Part shown: positions 11,977 through 23,500 of the stretch, one piece after another
How the letters are laid out: every line of letters starts with the position of its first letter
Position numbering within the stretch: the first letter of the stretch is position 1
Source: Himantopus leucocephalus
Taxonomy: Eukaryota; Chordata; Aves; Charadriiformes; Recurvirostridae
Direction: 5' to 3'
NCBI GenBank assembly: GCA_003993805.1
Contig: RSEF01000002.1
Location: forward strand, 2,192,602-2,256,601
DNA: 64,000 bases
Notes under the pieces: model-generated
What the model saw: only the letters and a program-made list of their open reading frames with translations
Database searches by the model: none
Told to the model about the DNA's origin: nothing
Program-made: the position numbers and the translations under genes

Positions 11977-12706
11977 AGGCAACCAATAACAAGTGCTGCT
12001 TGCTCCTGATGGGACAGGGAATGGTTAGAGCCACTACCACCTGCATTTCCAACATGGTTGTCAGAACCCCTCTCTTCCCCCACCAGTTCAAGTTGAACTG
12101 CAGCTGTTGAGTAACCTGGGAACATATTAATTTTATTTCCTTGTTTATTGTTATCAAAGAACTTAAGTGACAGTGCTAGAATTGCATTTTTTTCCCATGT
12201 TTTATTTTCAGTAGACTGTTACTCTTAAGGAGGATGTAAACAGTCTTGCACATTACGTCACTGTCCGTAACCGCAAGAGACGGCATGAGGGGTAGGGAAG
12301 TGGCCGCTCTCAGTGATGATGACCTTGCGTAGTCGAGTCATCGCACTCAAAACACCAAAGCCAGTTGAGAACTTCGTGCAACAGAAGAAGGATTTGTTGC
12401 TGGGAGTTTTTCTCCTGGTTCAGTTCCTCATACTATCTAGGATCACAGTATGCAAAAGGGTCAGCCACCTTAAGCAGGAGATGTCTTTAGATAGCAAAGA
12501 TGACCATAGTCCTGCTTTGCCTTTCCCTGCTGGCCCTTCTCCTCACAGCAGCCCAGGTCAGTGCTGCTGATGCTTCTCCAAACCAGCCCTGGACTCCAAA
12601 AAAACATCACAGGGTGTAACCTCATGGTATCCACAAAGCTATGAGATGTCAAAGAGGGAAGCACAGATGGGGAAAGGTGCTCCTGCTGAGGAAGAGGCTG
12701 ATGGTG
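11977..12706. other. Unique non-coding DNA, no gene seen
   Basis: No repeat family or exon is recognised between the CR1 fragment and the duplicated contig-join segment. Confidence 0.55.
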
Positions 12707-13066
12707 TAACCTCACCTGTTCCCTCACCGGCATGCTTATGTTTGTGCTACTAAACAGAAGGGTCAAGGGCTGCTTCGCTGTCCCTGAGAGAAATGGCCTA
12801 GGAAAATTTGTGCCCTTACAGATAAACTTTCTGATTCTGCAGGAAAAAAGTTAAATTTTCCNTAACTTCATCTGTTCCCTCATTGGCATGCTTATGTTTG
12901 TGCTACTAAACAGAAGGGTCAAGGGCTGCTTCGCTGTCCCTCAGAGAAATGGCCTAGGAAAACTTGTGCCCTTACAGATAAACTTTCGATTCTGCAGGAA
13001 AATAGTTAAATTTTCTNCCCTTACAGATAAACTTTCTGATTCTGCAGGAAAAAAGTTAAATTTTCC
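12707..13066. repeat. Triplicated segment around two single-N joins (likely haplotype duplication)
   Basis: A segment of about 155 bases (12707-12861) is followed by N (12862), then a near-copy (12863-13016) with scattered substitutions and one lost base. A second N (13017) follows, then a third partial copy (13018-13066) that matches the end of the first copy. The A-B-A pattern, with the join Ns at copy borders, fits two alleles stitched into one scaffold rather than a real tandem array. Confidence 0.8.
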
Positions 13067-13253
13067 ATATTGCCTTCCAGCAACATTTCCACAAACACAC
13101 CCCAAAAAAACCCAACTGGAAGTCAGACACTTGAGATTTAGGTATTTCCCAGTTTCCCGGTGACTGGTGGCATTTAGAGCAACTTCTAAATCACGCAGGA
13201 ATTCAGAGTGTTGCTGTTAAAGTCTTGACCCAGTGGTGATTCAGCAGTGGCTG

Positions 13254-13380
13254 AATCATAGAATCACGGAATGGTTGGGGTTGGAAGGGACCTTAAAGGT
13301 CATCTAGTTCCAACCCCCCTTCCATGGGCAGGGACACCTTCCGCTAGACCTTGCGCTTGGCCTTGTTGAACGCTAGGAAG
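13254..13380 (-). mobile_element. CR1 LINE 3'-end fragment
   Basis: AATCATAGAATCACGGAATGG is followed by GGTTGGAAGGGACCTTAAAG, TCATCTAGTTCCAACCCCCC and the CCATGGGCAGGGACACCTTCC block, then a GGCCTTGTTGAACGCTAGG-like block. This is the minus-strand CR1 3' region in its usual order, truncated after about 125 bases. Confidence 0.95.
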
Positions 13381-16300
13381 TTTCCTCCTTTCTTAATACA
13401 GGCAACAGCAAAGAGACCTTTTGCACTGACTGCTTAAGAGAAAAGGACAGCAACAAAAATATTGCCCTAGGTGAAAAATCACCCCGAATCTTTGAGGCAA
13501 AATGATTTTTCTCTCACCACCTGTTTCCCAACCAGCAGAGGAGAAGATTAAAAGACAGGCAACCAGACTATTAAGGCAGAAGGAGAAAGCAACAGATAAA
13601 TAAAAAGCAAGATGGTTGTGAAAAGTGTCTTTCCAGTACTCTGAGCTGATCCTGTCCTAATTCATTTTCTATTTCTGACAACAGACATGTCTCCTGGATT
13701 AGTGCACAGGACAGCAGTGATTCCCAAATTGCTCAGGTATGGGTACTGGCAGACCTCACTGATCTGCACCCTTCTACTGAAACCTCAAAATATGCCTTAA
13801 ATCATGCCTAGCTCTCTACAAGGGAAAAAAAAAACCTGCCGTAAAAAATGCCTCAGAAATGCTTTTTCACATCTGTGGTTTGGGACCTTTGAAAACAGAG
13901 TTGGATCAGTTCTAAAGAGGTCAATTCAGCCATCGCCCTGCTACAAGACATAATTGACAGAAGCTAAACTCCTCCAGAAGGAGGACTGATGTTTTCAGGT
14001 ATACATTTAAAAGACAGGAACCCACTGCATTTGAAGGCACCCTGAGAATGTGTTAAGTGTGTTGCATGACGCTACAGTGTGTTTTGGGGATTATGGACTA
14101 TGGAGAAAAAACTATTTTCAGGTTATTCAGGCATCTCTCTAAACCAGACAACTAAAATCTAGCCATCTGCAGTTACAAGAGATTAAACTGGATAACTGTT
14201 CTGCTTATTTCCAACCCTACGATCTGTAGCAGAACCGTGTATCCGTATGGAGCTCAGTGCTATTTCAGTTGCTCTACCTCATCTCTCCTCCACGCTTTGT
14301 GAATGACAGTGTTCATCGTTAGTGCCATGACGCTGGACTTCAAAGGATTTACAGCCTGATACCCAAAGAAGATCCTGCTGTGCTGGTGGGGTGTTTGACC
14401 TCACATGGTATGCCTGATCTTACCAACTCTAATGCCATGTTTGATTATAAATGTGAAATTATGTGAGGAATCACCCTTATTCATTGTTACAATTATTATT
14501 CAGTTGATACTGATTGTCTACAGACTGAGTTAGTGGCAGGGTCCCAACACATTCAACTCCTGCCAATAAAACTTTTCAAGATTGACCACGGGTTGATTCT
14601 GCTGATCTATCATTTAAATGAGCAGGCACAAGTTAATTGGCTGCTGTCTACTGCTTTTGTTGGGAATTTAATGGGATTGCCTTAGACGTCCCCAAAATAG
14701 AAGTGACTGTAATGTGTGACCAGCTCAATCTAGTGCTACTCCTTAGAGATACTTACTCATAGAGTACCTACACAAGCTTGCCATCAGCTGCACAACAGCC
14801 TGCCAGACTTCTCGTTGGGCTGGGCTTTCACCTTCTGGAAGCTCTGGCACCAAAGACCATGGATATGCCTGAGATCTGCACTGCTTTGTAGAAAATCAGA
14901 GAAGTCGTTTGAGCATAGGAATTTAAAATCAATGAAGACCATGTGGAACCTGGTGTCTAGTTTCCCATAACCATGGGCAGCCATCCCATACATGTCCTTT
15001 TCCACAAGGTCATCACGTGCTGTACACTACAGACACTTCCCAAAATCTGTCACGAACTTGACACTTCTAGCAAAAGATAAAAGGCTACTATAACATGCAT
15101 AGGAAAAGAGTAAGAGATATTTCCAACAGCAGGGAAATTTTTTTTAAAAAACTTGCAGAGGATCCTCAGAAGCCAGTCACACCCCACGCCCCAAGGAATG
15201 ACAAAAAATCCAGCGATTTTGGCCAATCTGACCAGGGAGAAACATCTTTTCCTAACTTCCAAACGGTAGCATGAAATCAGGACACACATGAAAGATTTAA
15301 TGAGAGATTAAGTTTTAATCAAGAAAGATTTAATCAAGAGATTTGGAAATGCAAGCCTGGTTTGGGAAGAGTTTTCTCTCCAAGGAGTCTGCCCAGGCTC
15401 TGATACTGCAGCAGTTAAGAAAATGATCCCCAAGAATCTTTACACCAAGGCTTTCTTCATCCTCTCAGAACCATCAGAGTGTCAGACCCCACAGTTTCAC
15501 TGTAATGGTTCTGTAAGTCCATAGCTCAGTTTCCATGGTGGAAATTGAGAGAGTTCAATATTCTTAGCATCATTCTGGTCCCATGCATAGGCATCATGAT
15601 GATCTGAGACTTCCAGGGAGTCACAAGGGATGCTTGCTCCCCAAGGGAGAGGCAGCTGGAAGCCAAGCTTGCTGACACATCCATGAGGACTGAAGCCACT
15701 GGTCTTGGGTGAGCTGGGTCTCTGTGTAGGAAGAGGATATGAGGACTTCTGGGCAGGAAGGGAGGAAGAGCAATAAAGGTCATTGCAGTCAGAAGATGAC
15801 ACTCATCACTGACCATGCTGACCAAATGTGAATACAAGGTGAGATCTACATTTGAGCGAGTCACTCAAAGCTGCCTTCACAGGCAGTGGAGAGAAGAAGC
15901 TTTAAAGAGCAATTCCTCTCATTTTAAGGTCAATAAGCTACGTGCTAACATGGCCTATTCCTCTCGGTGACTATGAAGGTAGTTTGAAGCAATTATCTCT
16001 GATGTGGTCACCAACACTGTCAGCTCCTGAAATTAAACGAAGTGAATCTCAGTGAAAATGTCAGTCCCCAAGAAGCACGTCTTCCTAACTCTCCAAGGTC
16101 AGCTACCGGACAAACAAATTTTGGGCCNGCACATTTTATCCAATGACTTTGGACTACATTCTGAACCAGCTCAGGAGGAAAGGCTTGTTATGCCTTAGAA
16201 AGCGTCCCCTTGTGACAGACCAAAGGTCACTGTTACAGATGAGTCTACAGCTGCGACTAACGCTCGCTTTGTGCTTACATCAATGAATTTCTGAGGTGGT

Positions 16301-18082
16301 CTGTTGAAGTGAGAAAGGATTTGCCAGCACTACAGGAACAGCCAGAGACTTCATGAGGATCTTTCTCATTTTGCGCCACGCTGGTATGAGCCTTGTCACT
16401 ATTTGTGCCGGGCTTCGCCCCATCCAGCTTTCTACACCTCCTCCTGAGGTCAAAACAGTCTTCCCATTTATTTCTTTGGCCACTGCATTAAGCTCTTACG
16501 GTGCTAACACAAGCTTTAAGGTAAGCATATGGAAGAAGTACAGTTTCATAAAAAAAAAATTCTGGAGTTATAAATAACCAGATGGTGCCAGTTTAATGTT
16601 ACTTCATTATTGATTAGCACCTAAGCCACCTGAAAATCTCATCAACAGGTCCATTCACAGAGCAGAGCAGTATTTAGCAGGAGCAGAGACAGTCAAGCCT
16701 GACTGTTTTTTAAAGCACAGGAGAAAAGAAGCCTTCCTGGACTCTTTCCCTAGCCACCCAACATGCCACATTGACCATCATGGTGTGTTATCCCATTCTC
16801 CCTCCCTGCCAAAAAAAACCCCAAAACTTGCAGGTGAGTCTAACAGTCCAGGTCATGATCAAATTACCTTGATTCTTCGACAGTCACCCCGAGCCTTTGG
16901 CCCCCTCTCCTTGGCTGTGAAAGTCAGGCTGAGAGCAGAAAAAGGACAGTTCCAAGAAGCACCGCAGAGAAGCTAAATTACTCCTGTTCTGAACCACTAC
17001 CTGGGCATGACTCTCTCCCCCCACTGAATACAGATGGAGCTAAGAAACTCTTCTCTTAACATAGTCACCTCTAAAAGCTATCTAAATTTAAGCGTACAAA
17101 TGCGTCCCAAATCTTTTAATAAAAATACAAGAAGTATCACTACTTAACACCACACTCACCTCATTTTCCGCTGTCGCTCATAAATTAAACCGTTTGGGCT
17201 AGACGTTATTTTTCAATCCTAGTTTTCCTCCTGAGACTAATGTTTTTAGAGGGAATGTGTTTCTAAATGGTTGGGCAAGTTCCAACAGCGAGGGCAGCTT
17301 TTTCTTCCTTAATCTTGCAGTCTGTTTCTTTGAGGGATTCCTAGCCCTGCTGCAGAAGAGGGATTAGAGCCAGACGGGTGATTGATGCCACAGGATGGCG
17401 GTTCTGTGTTTTCCAATCTCTTTCTTTCTACAGGCTACGATATTACCCATTGAAACGATTGCATTACAAAACCACTTTTCAAGTTGCAAAGTCAAGCCTG
17501 CAAAATTCTGCAGTGCCAGAATATAAAGGATACCTGTCTGTGTTGGGCCAATATGCAAGAAATAAAAGCAGGGGCTGCGCCTTTGCATAGGTGGAAATGA
17601 GAGAGGAGACATCGCCAAGAGCGATGCCGGCAGCACGGTCTGTCCATGCACTAAACCAGGCAGGTGCAAGAAGAGGAGAAACTGGAGTTTGGAAGCATTA
17701 AGGTCAGTATTTCCAAACTCAAGGGCCTTAAATGAGTCACCCTAAAGGATATTCCTCGGAGGACATCTCTCTCTTCCAACCTGTTTTGCTGGATTTAACC
17801 CTGAGCTAAAAAAATAGTTTGACGATCCCCAGAAGAAGGATGAGGAACAAATGCTCCCGCAGCTGACTGCTCTTGCTGCCTCCAAGGTGAAAACCAAATA
17901 AACAAACTACAAACCAGACCAATTCATTTACATGCTTTTTCTGCCTTGAGGAGAGCCCGAAAGAAAGGAGACATCGCAGAAGACTGGGATGAGTCACTGC
18001 ACTGCCTGCAAGGCTGAACAAAGCTGGAATGCCTGGATCTGTGAAATATTTGCTGCTGAAAGTATATAACTATAACTATAAC
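13381..18082. other. Unique non-coding DNA, no gene seen
   Basis: No assigned exon. Around 14180-14225 the text TTTCCAACCCTACGATCTG could be the remnant of a very old plus-strand CR1 end. A single N at 16128 has no flanking duplicate that I can see. Part of 14440-14690 is rich in ATTA, CATTTAAATG and CTTTTGTT motifs, as in some conserved non-coding elements, but this cannot be tested here. Confidence 0.5.
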
Positions 18083-18136
18083 ATAAATATAAATATAAAT
18101 ATAAATATAAATATAAATATAAATATAAATATAAAT
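18083..18136. repeat. AAATAT hexanucleotide microsatellite
   Basis: About nine uninterrupted ATAAAT units run straight into a CR1 fragment. On the minus strand they give an Ile-Tyr repeat frame that is not a gene. Confidence 0.95.
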
Positions 18137-18283
18137 GCTGCCCAGGGAAGTCATTGAGTAGCAATCACTGTATTTAAAATACGGGTAGACATGGTTTAGC
18201 GGTGGTTTTGGCAGTGTTTGGTTAATGGTTGGACTTCATGATCTTAAACGTCCCTTCCAACCTAGACGATTTTATGATTCTAT
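18137..18283 (+). mobile_element. CR1 LINE 3'-end fragment
   Basis: It begins in the GCCCAGGGAAGTCATTGAG block, continues through GACATGGTTTAGCGGTGG and GGTTGGACTTCATGATCTTA, and ends in TCCCTTCCAACC and TATGATTCTAT. The order and terminus are those of CR1 read 5' to 3' on the plus strand. It lies between an AAATAT microsatellite and AT-rich low-complexity DNA. Confidence 0.93.
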
Positions 18284-18370
18284 ATAAACATAAAATAAGT
18301 ATAAGCAAAATATAAACAAATATATGTATGAGTATATGAATATAAGTAAATAATAAAAATAAAAATATCA
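18284..18370. repeat. AT-rich low-complexity tract
   Basis: Irregular AAATA/ATAAG-type units continue after the CR1 end. They resemble the microsatellite on the other side of the element. Confidence 0.75.
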
Positions 18371-18756
18371 TTCAAAACTTTACCAGGAGGAGATCCAGGA
18401 GTCAATTCATCAATCCTACATTCACCAATACATGAAGTTTGAACCTGCTCATTTCTGAAAAGTTTGGGTGGAGAATAAAAACATCTTAATTCATGGGTGG
18501 GAGGGGCTGCCCTACTTCATGCAAGGGTAGGCTTCTTCATCATGACTTTTTCTGGTGGCACTGCAGACACAGTAAGGACAGCTCAGGGATGCTGTTCATG
18601 CCATCCAGCTGTCTAAGCAATATGCTGCATACCCTAATGCCCTGGGTGCTCTGACAGTGCAAAGGGGGCCCAGAAAACACTTGGAATAAACAACAAGGTG
18701 ACAGGTATTGCAATAAGAGAAATGGGTTTGGGATCCTTCTCTGGTACTGAGGTCAG

Positions 18757-18867
18757 CTGGCTTGGAATGGCCTAGTGCTATTTTATTAAACTCTCTTAGT
18801 TTGCAAATTATNCTGGCTTGGAATGGCCTAGTGCTATTTTATTAAACTCTCTTAGTCTGCAAATTAT
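18757..18867. repeat. Direct duplication around a single-N join
   Basis: A 55-base segment (18757-18811) is repeated after the N at 18812 (18813-18867) with one substitution (TTAGTTTGC versus TTAGTCTGC). It is almost certainly overlapping contig ends. Confidence 0.85.
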
Positions 18868-20324
18868 GAGGTTCCATCTAAACTCTCTGTCAGGAATGAG
18901 CCACACTAGCTCCGCCCAGAGACATCTCCAGAAATTCTTCGGGAAAGTGCTATTGAGCCCAGGCACAAGGCACACACCAAAGAGTATCACAACAATTTCA
19001 CAATATAGACAACCAATTCCAGTGCCTGGGAATCTTCCCTGGCACTTTGTAGACACAAACTTGAGCATTAACAGGACTACGTAGGAGGTTCAATCCTACC
19101 TGCAAACCTGGTTTTACTGTAGCAGGGTCACAGGTCAATGCACCAATGCTGTTGTGGTCTTTGTAGTGTAAATGTGCCTGGATAAATAGAGAGAAAAGTC
19201 CAGAAAAATGTGCTTGGACAAAAAAAGAGCCCTTTTGCCAGACTGGCAGGGAGTGCTTTGGAGAAGGAGCTGCAGAGCTTCAGTGAAGGTCCTCAGTTCA
19301 CACTATGTTTCTTCCCTACCAATGCTGAGATGCTCACAGGGTTTAATACAGAGATGCAGCAGAGGGCTTCCAAGCCAGAAAGCTCAAAGTGCTCTTTGAG
19401 GGAGGTCACGACTGCAGCCCTTTTTTTTCTAGGGAAACTGAGGCTTGGGCAGAGACACGGAAAAAGGCCATCTGACCAAACAGGTGAAAGAGCAAGATAT
19501 GAGTTCCCCTCAGGTCATCTGAACCACGTCCAAACCTTCTCATCATGTTCTGCCTTCATCACAGCACGGCAAAGCACCAAGTGGAAGAGTAATTCCTGCA
19601 GTTACGAAATGCTGCTTTCTGTAGAGTTCACGTGGCTAAAACAAGATTTTTCTTTATTCTGGGATGCTGTGGAAATAGAAAAGATAGAAAATGAATTAAT
19701 ATGCTTTGATCTCTTCTTCCAAGTGCCTCTAACAGCTGCCAGACCCTCCTCCTCGTTGTGGGCTCCCAGCCAACGCACTGCACCTCTTCAGCAAGGAGAA
19801 CACAGCCTGTTCTGCATATTAACATCTTACAGCTTCTAAGATGCACCAGGCTGTGGTGGGGAGATGCCTCTCGCAATGTGCTTTTAATTTCTATTAGGCA
19901 GAAAGGGACATCTGCCATGCGATCTGCCGGCAGATCCACTCGGTGGATCCCCCCCAAGCACAAAGGCTCAAATGCAGCCCTGGCACCGCCGGAAAGTGTG
20001 CAGAGCTGCAGCATGCAGCAGAGACAGTGGATGCATTTGCTGCTTCTACTTGGCAAAAAAAAAAATCTCCAGGAGCTGCATTTGAGGGTGCAAACTGAAA
20101 AACAGCCAATGAGGGCAATGAAAGAACCCAGCCCTGACCTCCTCCTCACCTGCCACAGCTGCCTCACAAATCTGGCATTCAGTATCTGAGCTATCATTGA
20201 AATACCCCAGGCCGTTGTATTTGGTAAGGAAGCACTTTTGGTAAAAGATAAAAATTGTCCTAGATTACATACTAAATTGGTGGTAGATCTAGGGACCCCT
20301 GGCTTATTTCCACCACCTTGGGAT
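18868..20324. other. Non-coding DNA with overlapping long open frames, no gene assigned
   Basis: This holds the longest open frames of the window: 209 codons on plus (19210-19839) and 189 codons on minus (19628-20197). They overlap each other and show no domain, signal or repeat pattern that I recognise. Near 19425-19510, AGGGAAACTGAGGC and later text resemble a weak minus-strand MIR remnant. Confidence 0.5.
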
Positions 20325-20538
20325 TTAGCTTTAGTTCTGGGCTCCCCGGTTCAAGAAGGACAGGGAACTGCTGGNNNNNNNNNNNNNNNNNNNNNNNNNN
20401 NNNNNNNNNNNNNNNNNNNNNNNNNNNNNNNNNNNNNNNNNNNNNNNNNNNNNNNNNNNNNNNNNNNNNNNNNNGGTTGGACTTGATGATCTTAAAGGTC
20501 CCTTCCAACCTTAACGAGTCTATGATTCTATGATTCTA
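20325..20538 (+). mobile_element. CR1 LINE fragment split by an assembly gap
   Basis: The left part, TTAGTTCTGGGCTCC and then TTCAAGAAGGACAGGGAACT, is a CR1 internal block. The right part, GGTTGGACTTGATGATCTTA with TCCCTTCCAACC and TATGATTCTATGATTCTA, is the CR1 3' end. The intervening block is missing in the gap, so one plus-strand CR1 probably spans it. Confidence 0.85.
20375..20474. other. Assembly gap, 100 N
   Basis: There are exactly 100 undetermined bases, the usual placeholder for a gap of unknown length. The flanks belong to a CR1 copy, so the repeat probably broke the assembly. Confidence 0.98.
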
Positions 20539-23500
20539 AGAGCAGCAACTGCATGAGAAGCTGATCTTGGCTGAATCACACCCCATCAAGGGAGAGCTGT
20601 TTCCTACTGCATGATTACAGCAGTGGCAAGCCTGAATCCCTCTCCGTGCAGTGAGATGATTTCAGTCTGAGCTGGATTCATTACACAGTCAGAGCGACTC
20701 CTGCGCTCTACATTCATATATGCTCAGAGGCATTCACTAAAAGTTCATCTCTTTTCCCAGTACCAGGAAAATCACTTCTTGTCAGCGAGACAGAGCCTTT
20801 TTGATCAACCTGAGACAGGGTGTCTTACAATAAATACCTCGTTGCCTGCAGCAAGGTGCAATCTGCACTATTTTCCAGGCTTGATTTCCTTTGTTTTCCA
20901 CCCTCAGGTTCTTTCTTTCACAAAGCAGCACTGCAGACTGGGACAATTCACACTGTTGGAGCCCATTAGATAGGCTTTCAGCCCCCGTGGGTCTTTCCAT
21001 ATTTTTTTTTTCATCTTCAGAAAGGAAAAAGACCCTAAGAGAATAACCTTTTGCCGGACACTTTATTGTTTGCGTTTGTCCCTAGATGTGCTCTAGGTGC
21101 TTCTGTGTGTAGGCTGGTGGAAATTTCAGCAGTCAGATCTTGTTCTCAGACCCACACCTGGGAAACAGATCTTCTCACGTTATACTGGGATTTGGAACAT
21201 TTGTTCTGGGGAATGGAGAAGAAAGGTGGAGAAGAACAGATGATACCAACCTATGATACACCCATGTTACCGTGTTGTTCTCCTAAATGAGCCATTTCAA
21301 AACAAAAGGAAAAGGAGCATTCTTAAAGAGTTCAGATGTTTTGATGACATTTTTGAAAGAAACTATTTCCACCCACACAAGCTTTTCATTTTGAAAATTT
21401 CCTTAATTGCTCTATTGTTATCTTAATGCTCAAACTTTGATCAGAGCACTTTGATTCAAAGGAAATGTTTTATTCTTAGAGTTGCCAGTAGCTCAAAACA
21501 TCGCTTTTCCTAATTACTCTAATTGCAGAGACAGGGCAATTTGCCTGCTTAGTGCAGAAGGTATCAAATGGCCCAGGAGTCAGAGCTGAAGTGCACAGGT
21601 CACCACGACTTCCTAACCAGGATAAAAGCAGCATGCAATTCTGTAAAGGTTGCTCTTGTGAGACAGGCAATGGAGATGGACATGAGACCCAGGGTTCAAT
21701 TTCAGCTCCTGCCTTAGGCTTTCTGGGGGGCATCCATCTCAGTAGGCATAGATGCCTCCTTCTGAGCTCCTCACCCCATATGAAGTCAGTCAAGGCAATT
21801 CAACTCATCCCAAAGAGGATGTATAAATAGATTAAATATCTTGCTCCCTAAAAGTACCAACTTCTCCCCTTAAATCCATAATCAGAGCCCAGGGATTTAA
21901 TTTAGTTGCCTAAAAGCAGGCTTCTAGTATCATTTGAGACCAATGGGGCTCCCCCACAGAGCATCTAGCTGCCACTTCAGAAGACCTTGAATGCCTCATA
22001 GATCCTGCCAGCCCCATACCGATGCCTCAAATATCCCAGATCATGTAAAAAGGCACTAAACACATATGTTTAGTCAACTGAATAGAGCTGATCACAAACT
22101 TCAGGAGATACAGAAAGCAATAATTCCCTTAGGAGTTTGCTCTAGTAAGTGAATCACCCTCACCATTAATATTTTTCTCCTTGTTGTGTTGTGTTCTTGT
22201 CTAGATTAAAGAGCCCATTAGCATCCAATATTTTCCCCACAGTGATGTACTTTTAAAGACAGCAATCAATCCCCCTATTGAGCGCAGCAGAGTAGATAGA
22301 CTTTGTGAGGTCTTACTGTAAGATCTATTTTCCAGTTCTGAAATAATTTCCATGGGTGGCAAAAATAGGCAAAGTAGGGCAAAAATAATCTCTGAATGGA
22401 AACTGGTTCTTAAAGAGAATTAATTCCCTGTCAATGCCTGTAATTCACAGGACTCAGAATTGCAAGTGTACGATAAAGTCTTCTTAAAAACCAATTTCCG
22501 CTTTTTCATAGCATCATTTCTAGCACTGAATGTCATTCTTGCATTCAGGAATGAATCTTGTTCCACACAATGAAAGGAGTTTTCTCTTGCTCCGTCTGCT
22601 CTTACCTACCAAGAGGCAAACAATCAAGGTCAGCTCTCTGAAGGAGTTTCTAGTGCCTTCTACATTGAGCAAAAGTGTTAACACATGAACTCCTGAGTTC
22701 CCTCGATACCAAGGGCGCTGGGGAAAGGGAGCTCTGCTAAACCAGCCAAATAGTTGAAGAAAATGTCATTTGTTAAGTCACCCGTACTGTTGACTTTTAT
22801 TACCGTGCTATCAACCTCTACAGCTTTCAACAGGAGGAACAGAGACTTTTATTACAGGCGTCAGCTAATGCAGGGAAGTAATTATGTTAATGAACAAGAC
22901 AAACAGAGATTTGTGAGGCAGAGTAAGGGGAATTAGCTCATGCAATACATCAGAGCACTATTTAGCAGGGCACAGGTGACAAATGTCCTCGTGACTGACC
23001 AAGAAGGGAACTGAACCAGTAATCTCAGGAACACTCAGGAACAGAGGTACAAGCAGTTATCACTGCTCTGAAAAGAAGGAAAAAAAAAAAAAAAGGAAAA
23101 AAGAGAAAAGTAAAAGAAAGAGAAAACTAAAAGATAAGGGTTGTGGAGTACGTGGCCAGAGATCTGTAAAACATACAGTTCATGGTTCAACCTCTAAATT
23201 TTATCTGAAGGTCATACACCTACTAATATATGTCTAAATCCCACCCAGCTGCCTAAAAATATATCATCGGAGAATGAACTAGCATCTAGAAGTACCTGGT
23301 TCTCTTGACTGATGTAGAAAGAGCTAATGGATGACTAATTTAAAATTAGCAGCTGTCTTTTAAACATCTGATGTTAGATTAAATGTATTCTTCCCCTTTT
23401 GTTTCAGTAGGAAAGGTAAGATGGGCGGAGAAGGCGGAGAACCGGATGGCCCTGTCATACAGGCTACTTGGACTGCTTGACCTTAGGAGTATGAGTATCT

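Noticed and set aside
14784..15005. 73-codon minus-strand frame as a possible retrocopy fragment
   Set aside because: No family recognised and no poly-A tail or flanking duplication seen.
17924..18154. Minus-strand frame with an Ile-Tyr repeat
   Set aside because: It is only the translation of the AAATAT microsatellite.
19085..19105. GGTTCAATCC as a tRNA B box
   Set aside because: No A box at the right distance and no cloverleaf can be drawn.
19210..20197. Longest open frames (209 codons on plus, 189 on minus, 143 on plus)
   Set aside because: They overlap on opposite strands, have no recognisable domain or signal, and fall in a locally stop-poor stretch. Chance is the simplest explanation.
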